Assembly: GCA_937120495.1 (NCBI GenBank)
Contig: CAKZJW010000003.1
Location: 1 to 64,000, forward strand
Length of the DNA: 64,000 nucleotides
DNA from: an uncultured Oligoflexia bacterium
GTDB taxonomy: Bacteria > Bdellovibrionota > Bacteriovoracia > Bacteriovoracales > Bacteriovoracaceae
Direction: 5' to 3'
Shown here: positions 8,483-16,072 of the stretch, in pieces
How the letters are laid out: each line of letters starts with the position of its first letter
Numbering within the stretch: position 1 is the first letter of the stretch
Notes under the pieces: generated by a model
Databases searched by the model: none
What the model was told of the DNA's origin: nothing
The model's input: the letters and a program-made list of their open reading frames with translations, nothing else
Program-made: the position numbers and the translations under genes

Positions 8483-9151
8483 ATGTTACGTGGAATCAAA
8501 AAAGATTGGAAAAAAATTATTCTGAGAGAAACAAAAAAGAGCTATTTTAAAGAGCTTATCGATTTCTTAGATGAAAGATATAAAACAGAGGAAGTATTTC
8601 CGCCGAAAAAAGAAATACTTAGTGCATTTAAACTTTGCGATTTTAACGACATAAAAGTTGTAATTATTGGACAAGATCCTTATCACGGGCCAGGACAAGC
8701 TCATGGATTATCTTTTTCGGTAAAACCTGGAAATAAAGTTCCACCGTCCTTAAAAAATATTTACAAGGAATTACTAGCCGATCTAAATATTAAACCTGTT
8801 GAACATGGCCATCTCGAAAAGTGGGCTAAGCAAGGAGTGTTATTACTCAATTCAGTCTTTACAGTTGAAAAAGGTAAACCTGCTTCTCACAGAAAAAAGG
8901 GATGGGAAGAATTTAGCTCTGAAATAATTAAGGAGTTAAATGAAAACCATCAAAGCCTAGTTTTTATACTTTGGGGAAATGATGCGAAAAAGAAAGGTGA
9001 ATCTATTGATCGAAAGAAGCATCTTGTTCTTGAGTCAGCTCACCCCTCCCCCTTTTCTGTAAAAAATTTTCAGGGGAATAAGCACTTTTCAAAGACAAAC
9101 TCCTATTTAAAGAAAAATAATATCAAAGCTATTGATTGGAATTTAAATTAG
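8483..9151 (+). CDS. ung: Uracil-DNA glycosylase (family 1)
   Basis: Ung removes uracil from DNA to start base-excision repair. The water-activating motif GQDPYHGPGQAHGLSFSV (catalytic Asp65), the uracil-binding region VLLLNSVFTVEKG, and the DNA-intercalating loop HPSPFS (His187) are all present in a normal-length 222-residue protein. AGGA precedes the ATG with suitable spacing; the gene starts two bases after the recX stop. Its last 23 bases overlap the 3' end of the convergent glycosyltransferase fusion gene. Confidence 0.98.
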   Translation: MLRGIKKDWKKIILRETKKSYFKELIDFLDERYKTEEVFPPKKEILSAFKLCDFNDIKVVIIGQDPYHGPGQAHGLSFSVKPGNKVPPSLKNIYKELLADLNIKPVEHGHLEKWAKQGVLLLNSVFTVEKGKPASHRKKGWEEFSSEIIKELNENHQSLVFILWGNDAKKKGESIDRKKHLVLESAHPSPFSVKNFQGNKHFSKTNSYLKKNNIKAIDWNLN

Positions 9152-11906
9152 TTCTTTTAAATATTTTAACTTTTAATGAATTAAATCCAGATGAAACCTT
9201 TTTGGAATCTAAAAATTTAATCCAAATTTGAGGATCAATTAAGAATTGAGTTTTATAGAAAAGAACCTTTTGATATTTTTCATTACAATTATCGAAGACT
9301 CTAGTTGGTGCGACTGATTTACCAAGGTTTCCAGACACAAGGGTCGTTCTAATCTTTTGATCAATAATACCATCGAAACTCAACTCAAAACATCCCCATC
9401 CAATAGGTAACGATGCAAAATCAACCGGTAATACGATTGCATTTTTTTCAAATTTTATGTTTTTGTATTCAAAAGACAATTCTTTTTCAAAAGTCCAAGA
9501 GTGAAAGCTACTTATTCTGTCTTCCGCTATTTTTTTAATATAAATTTTTTCAGAAGGTGAAACCTTACTAATATTTAAGCAGAAATGAATATTTTCCTTA
9601 TACTTATATCCAAATACAATATGTTCACACATCTTTTTTTCTCTATTTTTAAAAACCATTTCATTAATATCGTTTGCTCCAAATTGAGTCCACCAATCGT
9701 ATTCAACGCTTGTCTTAACATAGTCATTTTTACTTATTATTTCATATCTAAGATATACATGCTCTGTTTGATATATATCTCCCTCATAAATGCGTATCTT
9801 AACTGTTGTATCTTCTGTTGTGTTTCGTGACATAGATAAGCAGTAACCATCTTTTGTTTCATAAACAACAGCTAAACCATTTTTTACGGAATAAAAAGAA
9901 TTCTCATATTCACCAATTTTTAAAGAAAAGTTTTTAGGGATTTTAATTAAGTTCTGCTCTATAAGATAGTCAACCTTCCCAAGAAATGCTTCCGGTTCAA
10001 AATTTATAAAATCATTTTTAAGCTGAATCAATTCATTTTTTTTGCTGTAATAATCTCTATACTTATATATTCCAAGTTCATCTTTTACATAAATTTCACT
10101 GAGTTTATCTGCTGCAAGATCGAGCATCATCCCTCGATTCACATAATCTCTACTCTCTCCATGATTTACGTGAATAACATCAACATCAACATATGATATT
10201 TCAGTTTTTTCATTAAAATTTCGTAGATTATCATTATACCAGTCAAACTTTTTAACTGAACCCATTTCTGAACCTGTCAATTCTTCCAAAAAGGCTCCAT
10301 CATTACTTCCATCTGGATAGATATCATTTATCCCATTAATCCTTTTTAATAGCCTTGCTGTACACCCCCAAACTAATCCTGGCGATGAATAGCTTTTGAC
10401 ACCTTTTAAATATTTATATGTCCACGAAAAATCATTATAGCTTTTATCAACAGTGTCTTTGACACTTCTAAATCCATGAACAAAATCATTTTCATCTAAT
10501 TTTTCGTAGATTTTTTTGAGCCAAGCATCATCTTCAGAGTATACTTCAGCATCTGAAAATATATATTTTGAAGATCCAAAACAAAAGTCTACTCCCCAAT
10601 TATACAGAGCTTCTTTATGCCATAAGCCAGTATGATGTGGCTGCATATCAATACTCACATAATTAATCTTAAACATTTTCATAAATTCTAAAGATTTAAT
10701 ATTATCGCCTAAGTCCAGATGTAATCTGTGATATTCTCCTTTTTGAGATACATTTTCTTTACTCGATTTTAAGAATGCCTTCTGTCGTTTAGGGTCATAT
10801 CCCCAGTTCACTGAGATAAATACATTTTTATTAAAAAATGGATACGGTTTTTCATATGATGTTTTAACCCAGCCAAGATATGTTAGGCATCTTTCACTTA
10901 AATTCTCTCTATCTAATTTATATTCAGATGAGTTTTCTCCATCAAGGATTCTAGAAACACCTTTTACTTCCATCAGTAATCCAAAGATACTATTCTTTAA
11001 ATTTCTTGATACAATAAAATTAGTATCAACATCAATACAACCAAATCGAAAAAACGAATCAAAAAGCTCTTCTGTTATCAATATAGCGTTTGTATCGGTA
11101 TAAGTCGTAAAGTCATACTTACCGACTTCAAACCTCTTTCCTTTATTTGTAATTTTTGTTTTATAATTTTTTTCTGGCCAGAAAAATTCTTCCGTTAAAC
11201 AAGATAGGTATACGGGAATGAAATCCAATGTATTAAGGTATTCAATCCATAAGCTGTCGAATCGACTGTCGTAAACAGATGTGATTAACCTTAATTCTAA
11301 ATCAGAGAATTCTGTAGTACTTGGCCTACTGAATGCTTCAGGTTCTCTCATCCAATGAAAACAATACACTATTTTTTTTAAAGTTCTTTTGAGCACAGCT
11401 TTACGATATAAACTTCTATTCAACTTACGGTTTTCAAACAACCAAATTATTAAGGAATAAACTTCATTTATTTGATCTAAATAAAGTTTAAATGGATGGT
11501 AAAAATAGCTTCCTCCAATAAAGTCATCACCAAGCACACGTTTCCATGAGCTAAAACTCGAAAATTTTCCCCCTCTATAAACAAGTTGGAAATTAAAATC
11601 CTTTTCAACATATGCATCATAATCTTTTATGAAAGGATAAATCCCACTAAGTTTTTTGAAGATTGTTTCAATTTTTAAAAGATCAGAGTTGTCTTTGAGA
11701 ATGATACAGTAATCAAGGTCACTAATAGCATATTCAAAGTTTTTACTATCAACATCTGAAACAAGATAAACGGACTTTACACTATGAAGTAACTTCAACT
11801 GACTCAAGAGTTTTCTATTTCCTCTTGAATATACTTTAATTAAGAATTTTTTAAAGAATTTATATTTTTTTAAAATTAAGAATAGATCAACTAATAAGAT
11901 CTTCAT
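9129..11906 (-). CDS. Nucleotidyltransferase-like / glycosyltransferase fusion protein
   Basis: A 925-residue protein with at least three parts. Residues about 1-150 resemble a nucleotidyltransferase fold, with the acidic motif SDLDYCIIL at 62-70. The middle (about 360-600) looks like a GT-A glycosyltransferase: NWGVDFCFGSSKYIFSDAEV with an acidic cluster, GLVWGCTARLLKRINGI followed by DIYPDGSNDGAFLEEL, and VDVIHVNHGESRDYVNRG, like the HG...R.Y..R ending of GT2 enzymes. The last ~260 residues are beta-strand rich and unassigned. The start at 11906 shares one base with the upstream stop (TAATG), so a longer in-frame start at 11927 is less likely. Probably acts in surface glycan assembly; donor and acceptor unknown. 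Confidence 0.6.
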   Translation of the reverse strand: MKILLVDLFLILKKYKFFKKFLIKVYSRGNRKLLSQLKLLHSVKSVYLVSDVDSKNFEYAISDLDYCIILKDNSDLLKIETIFKKLSGIYPFIKDYDAYVEKDFNFQLVYRGGKFSSFSSWKRVLGDDFIGGSYFYHPFKLYLDQINEVYSLIIWLFENRKLNRSLYRKAVLKRTLKKIVYCFHWMREPEAFSRPSTTEFSDLELRLITSVYDSRFDSLWIEYLNTLDFIPVYLSCLTEEFFWPEKNYKTKITNKGKRFEVGKYDFTTYTDTNAILITEELFDSFFRFGCIDVDTNFIVSRNLKNSIFGLLMEVKGVSRILDGENSSEYKLDRENLSERCLTYLGWVKTSYEKPYPFFNKNVFISVNWGYDPKRQKAFLKSSKENVSQKGEYHRLHLDLGDNIKSLEFMKMFKINYVSIDMQPHHTGLWHKEALYNWGVDFCFGSSKYIFSDAEVYSEDDAWLKKIYEKLDENDFVHGFRSVKDTVDKSYNDFSWTYKYLKGVKSYSSPGLVWGCTARLLKRINGINDIYPDGSNDGAFLEELTGSEMGSVKKFDWYNDNLRNFNEKTEISYVDVDVIHVNHGESRDYVNRGMMLDLAADKLSEIYVKDELGIYKYRDYYSKKNELIQLKNDFINFEPEAFLGKVDYLIEQNLIKIPKNFSLKIGEYENSFYSVKNGLAVVYETKDGYCLSMSRNTTEDTTVKIRIYEGDIYQTEHVYLRYEIISKNDYVKTSVEYDWWTQFGANDINEMVFKNREKKMCEHIVFGYKYKENIHFCLNISKVSPSEKIYIKKIAEDRISSFHSWTFEKELSFEYKNIKFEKNAIVLPVDFASLPIGWGCFELSFDGIIDQKIRTTLVSGNLGKSVAPTRVFDNCNEKYQKVLFYKTQFLIDPQIWIKFLDSKKVSSGFNSLKVKIFKRTNLNSNQ

Positions 11907-12274
11907 TAATAAATTCTCGCATAACATTTTTTCTCAGATGCAGATATAAATGAAAAACCAGAAAGAGAGATCCCTTCATTCTTTAATTGGAATATTAAAA
12001 TATTTAAGTCACTTGTTAGATTTACAGTTTTAAAGCTCAAACTTAACTTTTTATTGGCAATTATGATTTCTTTTTTATCTATAATACTTTTTATCGTCTC
12101 GAAACATGAACTGTTAAGACTATTATTAACCATTTCTTTTACTGTGATTCCATAACTTAAATCATTTACACCATTATTCTCTGTTTTTTTGAGTTCAACA
12201 TTTTTATAGATCAATAGACTACCCAAGATTATTATAATTATGCATAGAATGGATTTTATCTTTCTTTTAATCAT
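11906..12274 (-). CDS. Small membrane-anchored hypothetical protein
   Basis: A 122-residue protein with a basic start and one N-terminal membrane helix (KSILCIIIIILGSLLIY, about 7-23), then a soluble part with two cysteines (SLNSSCFETI and EKKCYARIY). No family is recognised. The stop overlaps the next ATG as TAATG, so it is very likely co-translated with the nucleotidyltransferase-glycosyltransferase fusion and may help it at the membrane. Only 23 bases separate its ATG from the divergent GT-C gene, with no good ribosome-binding site on this strand. Confidence 0.65.
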   Translation of the reverse strand: MIKRKIKSILCIIIIILGSLLIYKNVELKKTENNGVNDLSYGITVKEMVNNSLNSSCFETIKSIIDKKEIIIANKKLSLSFKTVNLTSDLNILIFQLKNEGISLSGFSFISASEKKCYARIY

Positions 12275-12297
12275 GGAGTATTATAAATTATATATAA

Positions 12298-13959
12298 ATG
12301 AGTAATATCAATATTTTAATTAGAAAATTAGCACAGGACAAATACTTTTTTCCAATCTTTTTGGTCGGGTATTTTGTTGTATATTCATTTAGCCTAAACT
12401 CTATACCCTTTGGTGATGATTTTGTGTATTTATTCAAAAACTGGCACATTACTGATGCATCGAATCCATTTGTGTATTGGAACTTAAAATCTGACTCCTA
12501 TAAAGCTTGGCCTCTAACTTATTCTATTTTCTGGTTTTTATATCGCGCATTTGATGATTCCTACTTTTTCTATAGAATCGTTAATCTTTCAATACATTTC
12601 TTTAATTCTTGGCTCTTTTTTAAAATTGCTCAATCATTTAGAGTTAGAACTCCTAAGCTACTTTTTTTAATTTTTCTGTTTCATCCAATGTGCTTTGAAA
12701 GTATTTTTTGGATTTTTCAATTAAAAACATTATTAAGTACTACTTTTTTATTTATCTCCCTTCGATTTGCTCTCAAAGAAAGGATTGATTCAAAAATTAT
12801 AATATACACTTTTATTCCATTTTTTCTTTCTTTGTATACGAAATCTGTAGCCATCTTTTTTCCATTTATCCTTCTTTATATATGGAGGAATAAAAAATCG
12901 TCACGACTCTACTTAATTCCTTTCTTTATCTTGAGTTTTTACGTAGGTGTTCAGAATATTAAGGGTATAACTGCTACTCCGGGTAACACTATTCGAGTTG
13001 AAGATTTTTACAAGAATGAAAACATTTCAAATGAAGGTATTGACTCGACACAGAGAGTGATTAATATAATCCACGAAAGAAAATCTTACTCTTTAATAAA
13101 TAAATATTCTGAATATGTTAAAGCGTATATTGAAAGTATTGATTCTACAGATGTAATTATTGGAAAAATAAACCATTCAATAACAAACTATATTTTTTAC
13201 CTTCGATCAACTTTTGGACTCGTTCCCAATTGGCTCGTACATAAATTAACCTATAGTAAGATGTTGGTATCAATCTCTATATTATTCTTTATACTATTGT
13301 TGATAATTGCTGTTTGTTTAAAAACGTTCCGTTTCTCTTTTCTGGCATCAATATTATTTTTCATACCGATAAGTGGTTTTTTCTATGTTCCGTATATGGA
13401 ATTTTCTCCTGTGGCAGAACATTGGTTTTATACTTCTTTAAGCTTTACCCTTCTAATGATTTCAAACTTAATTACATCGAAACGGTATAGTCAAATTATT
13501 TTCACCACTCTATTTTTTGTTTCCACTATTGCTCTCGTTCAACAATCTCTGAATTTAAGAAATACAAAAGACTATTTTTATAAAAACCTATCTTATATAC
13601 CTGACTCTGCAATTTTGTATGAGTATCTCATAGAGAGTGAAAAACGCGATCTCAATTTTAAACAAGCTTTAGTGCTAACTGAAGAAATAATTCCTATAAC
13701 TAAGAATAAGTATTCAATAATTAAAAATCAAATTTATCTTGCATCAAAGATGAATAACAAAGATCTTGTAAGAAAATATCAAAAGAACCTTATTCACTTT
13801 TTATTTGCAGTAGGTAATTACCAACAACTCCACGAAGAAGCGAAAAATCTACAAAGAATGGACAAAGATCTTTTATTTATTAAATTTTTATTAAAATTAA
13901 AAGATAATGATGTTTCAAAGGACGAGATAGAAAAGATTAAAAAAATATTATTTCATTAG
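12298..13959 (+). CDS. GT-C-like multi-spanning membrane protein with C-terminal helical repeats
   Basis: A 553-residue polytopic membrane protein. The N-terminal arrangement, PFGDDFVYLFKNWHI in the first periplasmic loop and later RIVNLSIHFFNSWLFFKI, resembles GT-C/protein O-mannosyltransferase-like proteins, in which acidic residues of the first loop are catalytic and an NxxxH..N helix follows. About ten hydrophobic helices are visible, including PVAEHWFYTSLSF. The last ~120 residues are soluble and helical, TPR-like (LVLTEEIIPITKNKYSIIKN and after). It could transfer sugars from a lipid carrier to protein or glycan. The 3' end overlaps the convergent HprK-like gene by 12 bases. Confidence 0.55.
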   Translation: MSNINILIRKLAQDKYFFPIFLVGYFVVYSFSLNSIPFGDDFVYLFKNWHITDASNPFVYWNLKSDSYKAWPLTYSIFWFLYRAFDDSYFFYRIVNLSIHFFNSWLFFKIAQSFRVRTPKLLFLIFLFHPMCFESIFWIFQLKTLLSTTFLFISLRFALKERIDSKIIIYTFIPFFLSLYTKSVAIFFPFILLYIWRNKKSSRLYLIPFFILSFYVGVQNIKGITATPGNTIRVEDFYKNENISNEGIDSTQRVINIIHERKSYSLINKYSEYVKAYIESIDSTDVIIGKINHSITNYIFYLRSTFGLVPNWLVHKLTYSKMLVSISILFFILLLIIAVCLKTFRFSFLASILFFIPISGFFYVPYMEFSPVAEHWFYTSLSFTLLMISNLITSKRYSQIIFTTLFFVSTIALVQQSLNLRNTKDYFYKNLSYIPDSAILYEYLIESEKRDLNFKQALVLTEEIIPITKNKYSIIKNQIYLASKMNNKDLVRKYQKNLIHFLFAVGNYQQLHEEAKNLQRMDKDLLFIKFLLKLKDNDVSKDEIEKIKKILFH

Positions 13960-14949
13960 TTTTTTTATTTCATTAAAGTTCTTATCAATATCATTCCCCA
14001 TATAAGCAAAGTAACAGTCACTTTTGAAAAGAAGATTTGTTGTTGAATAAAGACGTTTTAAAAAAATATTAATATTACCAAGATGGTCCCTGATATTATT
14101 TTCAATGAAATACTCAATAACCATTGGCAATCCAACACCAACAGTCATATTTATAAGAAGATATTTAAGCATCTGTACTTTTGCTACTTTTTTTACCTTA
14201 AATCCACCACCATTTTGCCTAAACCCTTGAACAAGAACAGTCTCTTTCTTAGGTTTTGCGATTCTATTATGAAAAAACATCATATCAACAAGAATCTTTT
14301 CTCCATATAGATTTCTTTGCAAAGTAAAAATTGACTCTTTATTTATAGAACTTAAAAGTTCTTCATACATAGGTTTTTTCTCTATTCCAAATCTAATTGG
14401 AAAATTTAGGATCTCGCCTTTGGAGTTTACGCATGGTGAATCATCAGAAATAAGTTGAAACTTGCTTTCAGCCAAAAACTTTGTAAACAGAGTTGATTTT
14501 CCACCTTTCATTGGAAGCATGACTAGTAGATTTTTTTTCTCATTGGCCACGGCCATACTGTGTATTTTGTGAATTCCCTTTTTATCACACCACTTTCCTT
14601 GTCTAGACATCATTAATAGATATGTTATCTCATGAAGACGATTTATATTTGAACTAAAAATTTTGGCTGATGAATTTCTATAATCTAGTATACTAAGAGC
14701 TTCTCCGTAGTAATCGTTATATCTTAAATCACCAAGGTCATAAGTTATTGAGTTAACAGATTGTTTTTTTGCAACTAGCTCTTTAGGTAAAAACTCAGCA
14801 CCATTTTTTAAAAATGCTTCAATTTCTAAATGAACCTCTTTAAGTTCCTTAACATGGAAATATGAGAAATTAAGTTTTATCAATCTCAAAAGGTCTTCTG
14901 AAGAAGAGCTTAACTTGACCGTAAATCCATAAAAATCAAAATAAATCAT
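13948..14949 (-). CDS. HprK-like P-loop kinase-related protein
   Basis: A 333-residue protein resembling HPr kinase-related proteins found in polysaccharide and peptide-modification clusters. The region GIHKIHSMAVANEKKNLLVM (125-144) leads to a P-loop LPMKGGKSTLF (145-155), and LISDDSP (166-172) matches the SDD metal-binding motif of HprK. The P-loop lacks the usual first glycine (Pro-Met in its place). N-terminal ~110 residues are a separate domain. No PTS or HPr gene is nearby, so classical HprK function is unlikely. The start overlaps the GT2 stop by 4 bases, implying joint translation and a role in the same glycan pathway. Confidence 0.7.
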   Translation of the reverse strand: MIYFDFYGFTVKLSSSSEDLLRLIKLNFSYFHVKELKEVHLEIEAFLKNGAEFLPKELVAKKQSVNSITYDLGDLRYNDYYGEALSILDYRNSSAKIFSSNINRLHEITYLLMMSRQGKWCDKKGIHKIHSMAVANEKKNLLVMLPMKGGKSTLFTKFLAESKFQLISDDSPCVNSKGEILNFPIRFGIEKKPMYEELLSSINKESIFTLQRNLYGEKILVDMMFFHNRIAKPKKETVLVQGFRQNGGGFKVKKVAKVQMLKYLLINMTVGVGLPMVIEYFIENNIRDHLGNINIFLKRLYSTTNLLFKSDCYFAYMGNDIDKNFNEIKKLMK

Positions 14950-15941
14950 CTTTTATTCCTCAAAAGTCTTTTAATATATCCAGAGAACTGTCCTATCGGA
15001 TAAACAAAATTATAAACAAGATAAATTAAGATTCCCCAAGAGAAACATTTTAATGTCTTCACTTGGATACACTTAATAAGTGTTAAAGTGTAAATAAATA
15101 TAAAGTAAGTGCTAAATAAAAGTAAGAATACTTCTGAGCTTAAAAATAAAGATGCTATTAAAACTATAAGAAAAGCTTGAGGCACTAGAAACCATAAACT
15201 AAATGTCTTACTTGAATCAAAAAAACCAAATGTCCTATATTGCCCAGATAAAAAAGTTACACGAATAAGCTTTATTAAAGATTCCTTTCTTGAATGAAAA
15301 ACAAATAGATCTGGAGTGTAAAGCATTACTTTCTTATCTTGTTCAAGTTTTCCTAGAAGAATATTTTCTTCGTTCCTTATATAACCATGAGGAAATTCAT
15401 ATCCTTTTTCAAATAATTCTCTTCGCATCCAAAGGTTACATAGAATCAAGTTTACCTCTGTTCCTTTTTCCTCTTTTTTAATTTTGGTGTGCCTTTTCGA
15501 CGTTGGCCCCATTGCGAAAAAACTCTGCATAATTGCATCCAAAATTATTTGGAATTCACTGCTTTCATTTTTCTTTCTATCTGGTCCTCCAAATACATCA
15601 ATATTTGGATTTGTACTGATAATCCTCTCTGCTGTTTCAAAATAATTTTGGGGTATTTCAACATCATCATCAATAAAACAGATGTATTCACCACTACTAT
15701 TGTTGATAATCTTATTTCTGGCCTCTCCAACAGGCAAAGACTCATCAATCGCTAAAAATTTGAAGTTATTGTTTTCAACGGCATATTGCTCCAAAAATTG
15801 ATGCGTTTTTGGATCTTGTCCATTTAGAAGACCAAAGATTTCGTATTCAAATGAAGTATTCTTTTGCTGTTTAACACTCTCCAGACAAAGCTTAATTAGC
15901 TCATATCTGTGATGCGTTAATATTACAACCGTGACCTTCAT
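14946..15941 (-). CDS. Family 2 glycosyltransferase, membrane-associated
   Basis: A 331-residue GT2 enzyme. The N-terminus MKVTVVILTHHRYELIKLCL is the classic Rossmann-like start, CFIDDDVEIP has the DDD/DXD motif at 91-93, and the C-terminal third has two or three membrane helices (LWFLVPQAFLIVLIASLFL and onward). The ATG at 15941 was chosen because GGAG lies 4 bases upstream and the domain begins there; an upstream in-frame start at 16013 would add 24 residues unrelated to GT2. It likely adds a sugar from a nucleotide donor in the cytoplasm. Co-translated with the HprK-like gene. Confidence 0.9.
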   Translation of the reverse strand: MKVTVVILTHHRYELIKLCLESVKQQKNTSFEYEIFGLLNGQDPKTHQFLEQYAVENNNFKFLAIDESLPVGEARNKIINNSSGEYICFIDDDVEIPQNYFETAERIISTNPNIDVFGGPDRKKNESSEFQIILDAIMQSFFAMGPTSKRHTKIKKEEKGTEVNLILCNLWMRRELFEKGYEFPHGYIRNEENILLGKLEQDKKVMLYTPDLFVFHSRKESLIKLIRVTFLSGQYRTFGFFDSSKTFSLWFLVPQAFLIVLIASLFLSSEVFLLLFSTYFIFIYTLTLIKCIQVKTLKCFSWGILIYLVYNFVYPIGQFSGYIKRLLRNKR

Positions 15942-16072
15942 GACACTCCGAGACAGAAAAACATTAATATGTAATAATTTTGCCATAGAATTTGTTAAAA
16001 GCCCAAAATTCAAAATTACTTTATTGACCGCTTTATGCTAAAAATATTGAAGTTATTTACGTATGGAGAACT

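Noticed and set aside
15290..15755. Overlapping open frames on both strands inside the GT2 gene
   Set aside because: The GT2 frame has clear motifs and a ribosome-binding site; these frames have neither.
16024..16050. TTGACC with AT-rich downstream sequence before alaS
   Set aside because: No -10 hexamer at 16-18 bases; the best candidate (TATTGA) is at 15, too weak to list.
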